Source: Ahaetulla prasina (Eukaryota; Chordata; Lepidosauria; Squamata; Colubridae). From it: a stretch of DNA of 64,000 bases. Shown piece after piece: positions 1-10,302 of this stretch (position 1 is its first letter; the number at the start of each line of letters is the position of its first letter). Made by a program: the position numbers and the translations under genes. The notes below the pieces were generated by a model. That model was given only the letters and a program-made list of their open reading frames with translations. It was not told the origin of the DNA and did not search any database. The stretch spans positions 261,983,958 to 262,047,957 of the forward strand of contig NC_080540.1 in NCBI RefSeq assembly GCF_028640845.1. Direction: 5' to 3'.

Positions 1-766
1 TGTTTTATATGCTCTGGTTAATAGTGTGTTTTTGGAAAAGAAACTACACAAGATTAGGTTTACAACTCTTAGAGCTTTTTTTGCTATGTAATTGCAGTGG
101 GCTTTGGCACTTAGATCATTTGACATGAACACTCCAAGGTCTTTAACGGGATGGGGGTCATCTGTAAGGTAATGTCCATCTAGTATGTACTTAGTTTTGG
201 GTTCTTTTTCCTATATGTAAGACTGAGCATTTGCTGGTTGAAATTTGAGCTGCCAATTTTAGACCAAGCGGTTAGATGATCAAGGTCGTTTTGAATGATA
301 GAAGTATTGTCTGTGATGTTAAATAGTTTGACATCATCAGCAAAGAGAACACAATTACTTGAGATATGGTCACAAAGATCATTAATGTATAGTATAAAGA
401 GTGTTGGTCCAAGAACGCTGCCTTGAGGAACGCCACTCTTGACAGGAACAGGATTTGATAGAGCATTGCCAATTTTGACCACTTGTTGTCTGTTAGACAG
501 AAAAGCAGATATCCATTTGTGGAGGGGTCCTGAGATGCCATAGGATATTAGTTTTAGGAGAAGTTTATCGTGTACTACTGAGTCGAAAGCTTTGCAGAAG
601 TCTATGTAGATTGCATCTATTGATTTGCCTTGATCAAGATTTGAAGTCCATATGTTTTTGCAGTGCAGAAATTGTAAGTTACATGATAATTTTTTTCTGA
701 AACCAAATTGTTTGTTGGAGAGTAGGTTGTTTGTTTCTAAGTATGAGGTAATGGATGGTCCAATCA
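1..766 (-). mobile_element. CR1-group LINE (family A, L3/Rex1-like), reverse transcriptase part
   Basis: This is a fragment of a non-LTR retrotransposon read on the minus strand. It encodes the palm of the reverse transcriptase: the first catalytic motif reads IDFCKAFDSVVH, followed by SGVPQGSVLGP and the active-site box FADDVKLF. The frame breaks near 235, after which the nucleic acid still matches the other copies of the family at 21.2 kb and 33.0 kb, so the ORF is shifted. The 3' part lies to the left of the window, and the 5' side stops near 766, where similarity to the other copies ends. It belongs to the Jockey/CR1 group; I cannot decide between a snake L3-type CR1 and Rex1. It is dead: frameshifted and truncated. 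Confidence 0.85.
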
Positions 767-971
767 AACATCCTCCCAACTGGCGATGCCTTCCTAATCC
801 AGCCTTCCAGGTGCAGGGCAATTTGTCCTTGACTTTCTGAAGAAAGAATGCTTTTATGACTATATATCACCCTGGCTCCATACAATCTCTCCTCCCAGAT
901 TTCCACAGTAGTAAATGTGGCAAGTCTGAAAGCCATTTGCAAAATACGGCTTCGAGGCCTGACAGATTAGA

Positions 972-1106
972 CTGGGATGTCAAATTCACATCATCGCGGT
1001 GGTATCACATGACATATCAGGACTTTTTTCTCCTTCACTAAATAGGGTGTGGGCATGGGCAGTGTGTGACACATCCGGCCCACGGGCCAGGAGTTTGACA
1101 GCCCTG
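972..1106. mobile_element. hAT MITE, CAGGG(C/G)TGTCAAACTC family
   Basis: The right end reads GAGTTTGACAGCCCTG, the inverted counterpart of the intact copy at 1898-2031. The left end (CTGGGATGTCAAATTC) has decayed. It shares the inner phrase with cacacccatgcccag on the opposite strand. No convincing 8-bp target duplication remains. It is a non-autonomous hAT-type element and encodes nothing. Confidence 0.6.
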
Positions 1107-1889
1107 TCTTAGCCTGAAGATAAATTGACATTTCAAGCAGTTAGCTTCTTAGGAAATACCACAAGCTTCTCAAGGTTAAGGTTTACTTTATTTTATATCA
1201 TTTACAGTATATGATGCATTTTGGTCCTATAAATGTACACCAAGGCAGACTTTTAAACCTAATACAGGGAATACAATAAAATCCAGCTTAATTGAATATG
1301 AGAACAAGGAGGAAAAAAACAATAAATCAGGAGTCGAAATAATAAACTTCCCAGTAGGAGGTAGTTTCCATGTAAGAGTTGGTTGTCATTAACTATCAGG
1401 AATAGCTGTAGACTCAACTAAATGATGTGATCACCTCAGATGAAATCAATCACACAAAATTTGGCAGCTTTGAGTAGAAGCAATTTCACATGGGCAAAAA
1501 TCAATTTTGGCAATATGGAGCAGGAGCACATTATCACTTTGAACAAAATCAACATTTGGCTCCAATTAGCACAACCAAATGTTTCAATAGGAAATAAAAA
1601 TAAAAATTTGGCCCAAACAAGCAGAAACATATTTTTGTAAAGTAAAAAGATTTAATTTGCAACAGTTACTCACAACTGGTTGTAGAAAAGTACATCAGAC
1701 ATAGAACCCAGATTTTTAGGATGGGAGAATTAGATTGAAAGCCAGGTGTGATCTACTACAATGGAGGGTGGATTTTTGTCAATGGAATTTGTGCTCTTAG
1801 GAAGCCTTTATGTGATCTAGCTGGTCCTTAAGGCACTGAATGGCTTTAAGTTCCTGAGGGGGCCATGAAAGTCTCTGAAATGGGGGAAG
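1107..1889. other. Unassigned AT-rich sequence
   Basis: There is no recognisable gene or repeat family here. The short open frames on both strands near 1440-1640 are antisense mirrors of each other and show no domain. Confidence 0.5.
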
Positions 1890-1897
1890 GCCTAGAA

Positions 1898-2031
1898 CAG
1901 GGCTGTCAAACTCCTGGCCTGTGAGTCAGATGCGTCATGTGCTGGTCACACCCATGCCCAGTTTAGTGAAGAGGGGGAAGTCCCAATATGTCACATGATG
2001 ATGCCGTTACCATGTCAGTTTGACACGCCTG
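1898..2031. mobile_element. hAT MITE with perfect 8-bp target duplication
   Basis: The 134-bp element starts CAGGGCTGTCAAACTC and ends GTTTGACACGCCTG. It is flanked by exact copies of GCCTAGAA at 1890-1897 and 2032-2039. The CAGGG ends and the 8-bp duplication are hallmarks of the hAT superfamily. It has no coding capacity and must have been moved by a transposase encoded elsewhere. The central TA in the duplicated site fits the nnnTAnnn preference known for Buster-type hATs. Confidence 0.85.
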
Positions 2032-2039
2032 GCCTAGAA

Positions 2040-2884
2040 TCGTTCATCATTAGGTGTTGGAGTAATCGGTAGTCTGAAATATTTGAAGCCATGAATTGAA
2101 TCATTGTCAATAAACTCAATCATAGGTAAAGAATTAGATCAGATTATTGCTGATAGTTTAGATAAAAATGAAAATATTTTAAGTTTGGAGATTCAAACTG
2201 AATTGCATGGAACCCTAAAGTTTGGTAAGAATTTGAATAGGTTTTACAGGTAAAGGAAGGAAAAAACTTATCTGGGAGGGACAAAGGTGGGGAGGGTGAG
2301 GGATTATCCACCAGGGATTAAGCTTTGGTCTTTTGCAAAGTGACTTTTCCCCTACTTCCTCTCTGCCTTTGTCCCTTGTAAAAAGAGTTCCTCCCTCACA
2401 TAATTATTTAGAAAGATTACTATAAACACCCCTAAAGAAATAAAACAGAGGCAGAAGTGCATAGCTGCATGTGTCTGTATGTTTTCCCTCTGGGTACTTA
2501 CAAACAGGTATTTTCCACCCTTCTCTTTATTAGGTTAAAGGAGGGGAATCTCCACAAGTGATTAAGTAGGGGGAAACCTCAAATACACTCAGTGTTCCCA
2601 TTTTTACACTAGTCTTTGGGCATTCATTTGCAATGCCCCTCCATGACATTCATAAGACCCACCTATCTTGATCAAGAGCACTGAGTTTTGTTTTTAATGA
2701 ACAAATTCCATGACCTGAAAAAGGTTTAAATCTACTGCTCTGAAGTAACATTATACTGCAGGATCCAATCTGTGTAGGTCACCACAGCCAGAGGTTTAGT
2801 CTTCTCAGCTTTTGGACTTGTGCTGGGGCCTCTTTCTCATCAGTATATGAGAGAGAAGTTCCCTGAGGATGGGCTGTAGCACAA
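2040..2884. other. Unassigned sequence
   Basis: No gene or known repeat was recognised. A purine-rich patch lies near 2255-2300. Confidence 0.5.
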
Positions 2885-3176
2885 GTCCAAAGCAGTGGTA
2901 GATTTCAAAAATTTCCGCTACCGGTTCAGTGGGCCTAGCTAGGTGGGGAGCATGTGACTGAGTGGGCATGGCCAACTTGACATCAGTCACATGACCCCCC
3001 CACACCTAGCCACACCCATAGGAAAAGGTAGGAATTTTTTTGGAATTTCCACCTATCTATCCCCACCCTCCTTTTACCAGTTACTCCCGTTTCCCCTCTT
3101 TTAGCGACCCCGGCCCTAGCTCTGCTTCCTCCCCCACCACCACCTCTTTGTTCTGGGCTGCTTACCTTCCACAGTG

Positions 3177-3264
3177 GCTGGTCCAGAGTCTGGAAAGCAA
3201 GCTGACCAGAGTTTTTGGCAGCTGGGCCAGAGTCTGGAAAGCAAGCTGACCGGAGTTTTTGGTG
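3177..3264 (+). repeat. 44-bp unit repeated twice in tandem
   Basis: Units 3177-3220 and 3221-3264 share ccagagtctggaaagcaagc and the following 20 bases, with three or four differences. It lies inside the hAT element and explains the repeated peptides in the local open frames. Confidence 0.85.
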
Positions 3265-3469
3265 GCCCCCAGCCAGATGGCTGCAGGCTGCCGAAAAGTA
3301 CCAGAGATTGTGCTGCTGCCCCCAGCCAGCTGCTGCTGTTCTTCACACATGCAAATCCCACTGGACTTGCAAAGCAATGGGATACACCTGTGCAAAGAAC
3401 ATGGCAGCAATGAACATGGAGGGCGGGGGGATCAAGCAGTTACTGGGGGATTGGTTCAGGATATGTTAA

Positions 3470-3733
3470 GGGTCTCTGGTGGCTCAACAGACTAAGTCTG
3501 TCTGTTATTAACACAGCTGCTTGCAATTACTGCAAGTTCAAGTCCCACCAGGCCCAAGGTTGACTCAGCCTTCCATCCTTTATAAGGTAGGTAAAATGAG
3601 GACCCAGATTGTTGCGGGCAATTAAGTTGAGTTTGTATATAATATACAAATGGATGAAGACTATTGCTTAACACATTGTAAGCCGCCCTGAGTCTTCGGA
3701 GAAGGGCGGGATATAAATTCAAATTAAAAAAAA
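3470..3733 (+). mobile_element. tRNA-derived SINE with L2-type tail
   Basis: The head has the two internal RNA polymerase III promoter boxes: A box TGGCTCAACAG near 3480 and B box AGTTCAAGTCCC near 3535. The 3' end (3683-3725) reads GCCGCCCTGAGTCTTCGG, then AGAAGGGCGG, then an A-rich tail. The same stem-loop closes the L2 LINEs at 14.8 kb, 20.77 kb and 27.7 kb, so this SINE was probably copied by L2 reverse transcriptase. It is inserted in a hAT element and is therefore younger than that element. The flanks atatgtt and tatatgt may be the remains of a target duplication. Confidence 0.8.
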
Positions 3734-3839
3734 TATATGTGGCCAGCCAGCCATTTTTACTGGTTTACCTTGGCCAAATTTCTACCAACAGTTCACGCAA
3801 ACCGGTGCAAATTGGCTGAATATCATGTCTGGTCTAAAA

Positions 3840-5235
3840 GCTAGAAAGACTAAACCTCTGGTACCAGTGACTGACCCAGATTGGATATTGCAACCTTATC
3901 CTGGGTTGCATATATTTATCTTCATTCGTAACATTATATCCTTCATTTATTCTTCTGACCACGAATTATGAGTAGAGGATAAGGAGAGCTTTGCATTCCA
4001 AAAGTTGAAGTCTTCCAAAAAACTCTGTGGAATTTGGACTTCTGACAAAGATGAAGCGATTGGATAAACATGATCCTAGAAAATGAATAGATAACCTGTC
4101 TGGGGGAAAAATGAGGAATCTTAACCAATTAATAACCATTCAATTATCATGTTGGCCCCAGACACATGAAAATGTACAGTAAAGCTCTATGAATTGGATC
4201 CCAAATCTCTGTGAGGAGGAGAGGGGGAGGGTATGCAATAGTCCAAAGAGATTACTGGCCATAAACTTGGCAGAATGACAAGCGGGCCAAGAAACAACAT
4301 AGGAATTGATATTTGCCCTTGCAGAAGAAATGATGAGCTTCTCAATTAGCAAATCATCTTGCTACATAATAAAAAGTTATCCACAAAATTAATATGATTC
4401 ATAAATCTTTGAAAAAAAACATTAGTTTTTTTTTTCCTAGCAGGAAGGTTTTGATTTGACATTGGATAGTGGTGTTTTGTAGGAAATTAGGCTCCAGGAA
4501 TAAGATTGATTGTGCAGTCACCAAATCAATGGGGAGCTGATCTGTGCTTCTCCTTTTCAAAGTACATCAGCACAGTCTGCATATTTGGCAAGCAAATAAG
4601 GCGGGTGCATTTGCGGAAGAATAATGAGTGATTGAGTCTTGACTCCTACAGAATGTGTCTTGCATCCCAGGTATTAAAGCTGATAAAACCCTGGTCCCAA
4701 AATATATGTGCTTTGTGGGTCTATGCCTATTGAGAAATGCATTGAGAAAATTAAGTAAAATTTCATGGGCTTCTCCTGATTACCGGTGTTGTATTGTAAT
4801 CATCTTCTGCTGTCTGTGATAGGTCATCAGCATATGAACAGGACATCAAAAGTTTCATCTGTAATGGGGGTTTGGTCATGCTGAGTAGCCAGATCATATA
4901 TATTTGTATTAGAAGTGTCAGTGGGACTGCCTATAGTGCCAGTATGCTTGAAATCTGGATGCCCACTGAATGGCTTCAAACAGAGGCAGTGAAAGTAAAT
5001 CTAATGGTAATTAGGGGAGTCAGGGAGTCAGTGCATATGACAGAGGCGGTGTTTATGTAAGACAAGCCATTATGGGTTATGGGATTTGTACTCATTTTCT
5101 TAGACAAGTTGTGTCCAAACCCCACATTCACAAAAAGGACACTTCAAACTATTGTTCCTCAGCAGCAACAAATGATTCTGAGCATTTTATTTGCACGTTT
5201 ATGTACAGCTGATTGTGGTATGCATATGTATATAT
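3840..5235. other. Unassigned sequence
   Basis: No coding exon, RNA gene or repeat family was recognised. A run of T occurs near 4425-4435. Confidence 0.5.
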
Positions 5236-5456
5236 CAGGGGTGAAATCCACTTACCTTTGCTACCAGTTTGCAAATGTGAGCACACACGCTCACTACGCT
5301 CATGCATGCCTCCTCCACACATGCACAGAACCTTCTCTGCATGGGCAGAGGATCAAAAATGGGATGTGATGACATCCGGGTGGGTGGGTGGAGCCTCCTG
5401 CCGCTGGCACTACTGGTTCGCCCAAAATGGATAGAACCAGCTGAATTTCACCACAG
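5236..5456. mobile_element. hAT MITE, CAGGGGTGAAATCC family
   Basis: The left end is CAGGGGTGAAATCC and the right end GAATTTCACCACAG, the latter with two changes from the usual ACCCCTG. The inside carries the family phrases gctaccagttt and catccgggtggg. It has no coding function. Copies of the same family lie at 25.3, 41.0 and 56.5 kb. Confidence 0.75.
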
Positions 5457-7110
5457 ATATATAACACAATTTCATATGTGTCCATGTATAAAAGTGAAAC
5501 TTTATAAAAGATGTGTAAATGGGCAATACATCTCCAAACAAAAAAGATCAATTAATCTTTTTGTTTTTTGAAATTGGTTCCTTTTTTTGTGAAAAATCAT
5601 GGATTCTTGTTTTGTTAGTTAGCTCTACCAACTGTTGGCTGACTTGTCCTCACTATAACCAGCTACACAGGTATCAGCTGCCATGGATTAAATCAAAAAC
5701 AACCCAGCAGGACAGAAATTAAAGTTCCAAGTCTAAGGAAACAACAATGTTCTAATATCACAGTAAGCAATAGGAGGAGGAAAACAACTGAAATTGTATG
5801 GAGAGATGAAACCAAGGAATATAATAGGAAAAGGCCCATTTATATTCTTACCAGCCGGTGTTGGGTTTTTTTTAAGATGAATGTGAAGCAGATCCTCCTA
5901 TGTTGAATTCAGAGCACAGGCAGAGATACCTGTGGGAAAAGATGGTCCTTCAAATAAGCTCATCTCAAGTGATTTAGGTATTAGTAGATAATACCCAGCA
6001 CTTTGAATTGTGCATAGAAACAAATTGGAAGCCAAGGCGGGTTATGTATAAAGCAGCAACTGCAACTTGTCCTCTCTGTAAAGAACATTCCTCATACTAG
6101 AAATACCACAGAGATAAATGCTATGTACAAATGGCCTTCAAAATTCTCTACTGGGGGTAGGGATGAGATACTATTTCACAAATTGTATCTCAGAGAAAAA
6201 CATATGTTTTCAGTTTCTCAAGGTGAAGCTAAATATTAGCAATGGAAGTAGCTCATTTTTTCCCCAAATGTTTTGCTACAGTGTTTACAACAGCTGCTGC
6301 AGTTGAAATGAATGGCAACTGCAAATGTATTAGCAGCCTTTTCTTTCCATGATGCGCACGCCAGCTTTTCTCAATGTCCTGACCTGTTAATTCAGTATCT
6401 CCACAAAGTCTAAGGTTTGCAACAGAAAAGGAAATATATCAGAAATGTGTTTTATTATATTACTGGGTAAATTGAATCCATTAAAAAATAGCTTTGGCTA
6501 CTACTAGTAAAATTTTAAAAGCCTTCTATATTTTTTTCATCTTTAATGGAAGGCAGAATCGTTTTGTCTGTAAAGCTTTCCAAAATTTCTTCTTCCAGAA
6601 CTTCAGTTCATAAACCTTTAATGAAAATATGAAATGGAGTGATTTTTTTTGAATATATTTTATATTAAAACTTTTAAATGGGAAGATTAAAAACTAAACA
6701 AACTAATATAAAGAAAAAAGAAAAGGAAGAAATCAAAGAAAAAGCAAGAAAAGAAAAAAGTTGAAGGAAAAATAGAAAACAAAGAAAAAGAATATAAAGA
6801 AGTGGCTTCCTTTATTCTTCATAGCAATTTTAAGTATGAATATATTTTAACTTCTTCTTTTAAGATTATATTATATTACTCTTTCTATAACCTATCTAAT
6901 AATCAAAACTATAAATCATAGGTTCTTTTTTTTCATTTTTATGCAAAAAGTTCATAAGAAGCTCTTAGTTACCAGTAAATGTAGGGGTTTTTTTTCTCTC
7001 TTAAGTCAGTTTATCCATTTCGGCAAAATCTGTCAACTTCAGTAATCATTCCATCATAGTGAGTGGTATCAAATTTGAAATTAATTCATGCAGCAACAAA
7101 TCATTGTCAG
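5457..7110. other. Unassigned sequence with a purine-rich tract
   Basis: No gene was recognised. Bases 6700-6805 are almost pure A/G on the plus strand (aaagaaaaaagaaaaggaag and similar) and could be a decayed retroelement 5' or tail region; no family could be assigned. Confidence 0.45.
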
Positions 7111-7119
7111 TTCTTAGAT

Positions 7120-7615
7120 TTGCTCTATGATGATCTATCCCAAACCTGGCCTTTCATTTTTTTTAACTGTACCCTTATCTCCATTATCCATCTTATTGCT
7201 GATCATCATCTTCTGCTCTTTAACTTTCCCAGCATTACAACCTTATCCAGAGAATTAGATGTCCATATGATATATTCAAAATAAGTTGAGCTTGCTCATT
7301 TGTGCCTCAAGTGAAAATTCTTGGTCGATTCATTTAATGATCCATTGGTTTGTTTCCTTGGTTGTTCACAGTATTCTCAGGAGTCTTGTCCAATGTTGAA
7401 AAGCTTCAAAACTTTTCCTATTTACTTCTTCCAAGTTCAACTTTTGCTTCCATAGAGGGTCACAGGGAATATGATGCCTTGCAATATTCTGATCTTTGTA
7501 GATATAAACATCTCATGGCATCTAAATATATAGTATTTTCCAAAGTTTTCATAGCTGCTCTGCCAGGGTGCTAATCTGTGGTGTATTTCTTGACTGCTAT
7601 TTTGTTTACTGTTAA
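7120..7615 (-). mobile_element. Possible RTE/BovB-like 3' relic
   Basis: Translated on the minus strand in broken frames, the block contains stretches resembling the RTE C-terminal region: a YG(S/C)xSWT-like segment near 7455 and a VMLGK-like segment near 7230 (compare YGCESWT and LMLGK in the BovB copy at 20.05 and 20.88 kb). The order of the two segments is correct for the minus strand. The similarity is weak and there are many stops. It could be another RTE lineage or a chance resemblance. Confidence 0.3.
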
Positions 7616-7619
7616 GGGA

Positions 7620-9214
7620 ACATGAAAAGTACAGGACAAATGAAAAAAATGGTTGATTTTTATTTTGGGAGAAAAGTAATGAGTTAGTAGCTCTTTTTAA
7701 CTGTATGGATGCTATGCTGTCCTACCCACTGAGAGTAGTGAATCTTTTTGCTTTGTGCTTCAGCCAACTGCTTATCAGTGCATAAAGATAAGGATCACAC
7801 TGTTGTTTGTTAACCCTAAGCATTAACAAAGTTGTCCACTTCTGTGTTTTGCAGGAAACAGTTTATAGTTTCATCAGTTAAGTATATGTCCCATGACTTA
7901 TAAATATAACTATTACCTATGTGGTCTACGTCCAGGCTGACAACAAAAGGATAAATATAGTGTATAGAGCAGTCCCTCTGGTTATACCATGAACATGACA
8001 TATGTCATCCTGTGATAAATTGGCTCTGTGTCTGTTCAATTTGAAATCTAAAGCTCTGGAGGCAGAGGTGTTAGGAAGCAGGCATAATTCTGGCAAACAG
8101 AGGCCTCAGATGCACAAAATTAGTGTGCATGGAGCAGATAACAGAGAGCAAGAGCGAGACAGAAAGGAAGTTTGCACACATTTGATGACTTCCTGGGGTC
8201 TAGGTGGTATTGGCAGATGTTAGGTGTGAAAAAACATCTGTAAGCATGATAATGAATGTTACCAGAATTTGAAGTGACAACTGTATCAAGCACGAATGCT
8301 ACCTTGTCTCTCCATTTGCATACCAATTAAATAAAAAAGTAAATATTGGGTTCAGAATTTGTTTGACAACTAATCTACTGTGTTTACACACTACACCTGG
8401 GTCAGGCATTTTTGGCTGCTCAACAGCTGCAGCATCAAATAATGATTTAAGTAGAAATAGGCATCCAGACTGCTACTAAGTGTTTCACTTTAAACTAAAA
8501 TTAGAGATGGGTCAAGGTGGTTAAGAAACATGTGTGGGATCTGCCATGGGCTCCTGAGATCTTATTACAGTATGTCATGGTTGGTTTGAACTGTCTCAGT
8601 CAGTTGGAAGTTGATAATGAGAGCGTGAGTGTTTCAAAATACTGATATGCACACTTTTGGGATGGACTGTTTCCAAGTTTTTTCCAATATTTTCAAAACA
8701 ATGATTTATTAACTTTAGAAATATCCCTGGGTCTGCATCACAGTTGTTGTTTATTCAGACCAAAAATAAATAAATTCACGTTCATTTTCTATCAGTCTTT
8801 CAAAGTAGACAGGATCAGGACAACAGCTATAGAAGTATATTTTATTGAGTAGGCTGCAATAAAAGAATCTTGCAAGTCTATCAGTGTCTTTCCTTCTTTC
8901 CCACTTCAAAAATTTGGCAGGCTGAGGCCTAATCTATGTCTCTTAATAACAAAGCCTTTCTGGATTTAACACGTTTCTTATGCATGTTTCCCCAATGGCT
9001 TCTATATTCCTTCTTCATGGTCAGCTTCCTGGTTCCATGTATGTTCGTTCTGAACCAGCTGTAGAAACTAAAGTAAAAGAAAACAAGATGGACCTCTCAT
9101 ATCATGCAAACTGTATACAATAGTATGCACGGGTATAATCATGCTAAATGTCACATCAGTTTAAACAAGCAATCAAGTATTTTAAATTTTAACAGAAGCA
9201 ATAGTAGTTTCTTT
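7620..9214. other. Unassigned sequence
   Basis: Nothing recognised apart from short open frames without domains. Confidence 0.5.
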
Positions 9215-9270
9215 CCGTATGTATGTATGTATGTATGTATGTATGTATGTATGTATGTATGTATATATGT
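9215..9270 (+). repeat. (GTAT)n microsatellite
   Basis: About 13 units of GTAT, directly abutting the 3' end of the LINE at 9268. The long Tyr-Val-Cys-Met open frame over it is an artefact of the repeat. Confidence 0.95.
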
Positions 9271-9812
9271 ATTTATTTTGTCACACAGTATATATAAGCA
9301 TAAGCATGAAATAATTATACAATATATAAGCATATATATGAGTATGAGTATGTAATAACTATATTAATTGGATATAACGAAAGGAAACAATAGGACAGGA
9401 ACGGTAGGCACTATTGTGTTCTTATGCACACCCCTTACAGACCTCTTAGGAATGGGGTGAGGTCAGGTCACTGGTAGAAAGTTTTTGGTTGAAGCTTTGG
9501 GGATTTTGGGAAGAGACCACAGAGTCAGATAGTGTATTCCAAGCATTAACAACTCTGTTACTGAAGTCATATTTTCTGCAATCAAGATTGGAGTGGTTAA
9601 CATTAAGCTTAAATCTATTGTGTGCTCATGTATTGTTGCAATTGAAGCTGAAGTAGTCTACTGAGTCGAAAGCTTTACAGAAGTCTATGTAGATTGCATC
9701 TATTGCTTTGCCTTGATCAAGATTTGTAGTCCATATGTTTTTGCAGTGAAGAAGTTGTAAATTACATGATAATTTTTTTCTGAAACCAAATTGTTTATTA
9801 GTGAGTAGGTAT
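9268..9812 (-). mobile_element. CR1-group LINE (family A) with internal deletion
   Basis: On the minus strand the 3' end lies at the left (tattttgtcacacagtatat, then the motif aggaacggtaggca shared by every copy). Bases 9268-9656 match the C-terminal coding region and 3' untranslated region. At 9657 the match jumps directly to the reverse transcriptase region (actgagtcgaaagctttaca), equivalent to position 580 of the first copy, so the sequence between the two has been lost. The remaining frames are broken. Confidence 0.85.
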
Positions 9813-9921
9813 AGTATAGTATATAGTATGTATACTATAGGTAATTATATAGTATGTATACTATAGGTAATATAGTATATAGTATATAGTATGTATAGTA
9901 TATAGTATGTATACTATAGGT
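9808..9921. repeat. AT-rich tandem and palindromic repeat
   Basis: Variants of tatagtatgtatactataggtaa repeat several times. Each unit contains the self-complementary core TAGTATGTATACTA with one imperfect centre, so the block can fold on itself. Confidence 0.75.
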
Positions 9922-10192
9922 AAGCTAGTGAGGAGCAGGCCATGGAATAAATGAAGAGTTGGTCTTCTTTTCTCCCTTCCCTTCTCTTTGGACTGTACAA
10001 TCTGTTGACCAGAACATTCACTACTTGTGTGTGGTGCATAACCTCAATAATAACACATTCTGTCTTTCTTACTGACAGGATTCAGTAAAATGATTTCTGA
10101 CTGGGTGCAGATGGGCTCTCAAAGAGCGCTAATGATCTTACCACACACAATGTTTCAGTATAATTTTGGACTGAAATATCACCCATAGGGAA

Positions 10193-10302
10193 GATTGATT
10201 GATTGATTTGTCAAGAACATATTAGGTAATATATATAAGCATGAATTGAATACATAAAATAGATATAAACAGAGGAAATATTAGGACAGGGATGGTAGGC
10301 AC
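10193..10302 (-). mobile_element. CR1-group LINE (family A) 3' end
   Basis: A short 3' end: (GATT)n tail, then tttgtcaagaacatatt, and the family motif gacagggatggtaggcacgc. The 5' side is truncated within the 3' untranslated region. Confidence 0.75.

Larger units (their letters stand above)
2893..3831. mobile_element. Large non-autonomous hAT element carrying a nested SINE
   Basis: The left end reads CAGTGGTAGATTTC and the following text (ctaccggttcagtgg) is shared with the element family at 40,987 and 56,538. The right part (aaaccggtgcaaattggctgaatatc) ends in CTG at 3831. The flanks GTCCAAAG (2885-2892) and GTCTAAAA (3832-3839) match at 6 of 8 positions and look like an aged 8-bp target duplication. 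The interior is more GC-rich than its surroundings and contains a 44-bp tandem repeat and a tRNA-derived SINE. Short open frames inside it overlap on both strands and encode nothing recognisable. Confidence 0.6.

Noticed and set aside
3479..3550. tRNA gene
   Set aside because: A and B boxes are present but no acceptor stem can form; the sequence is the head of a SINE.
9104..9355. Open frame with Tyr-Val-Cys-Met repeats
   Set aside because: Translation of the GTAT microsatellite.
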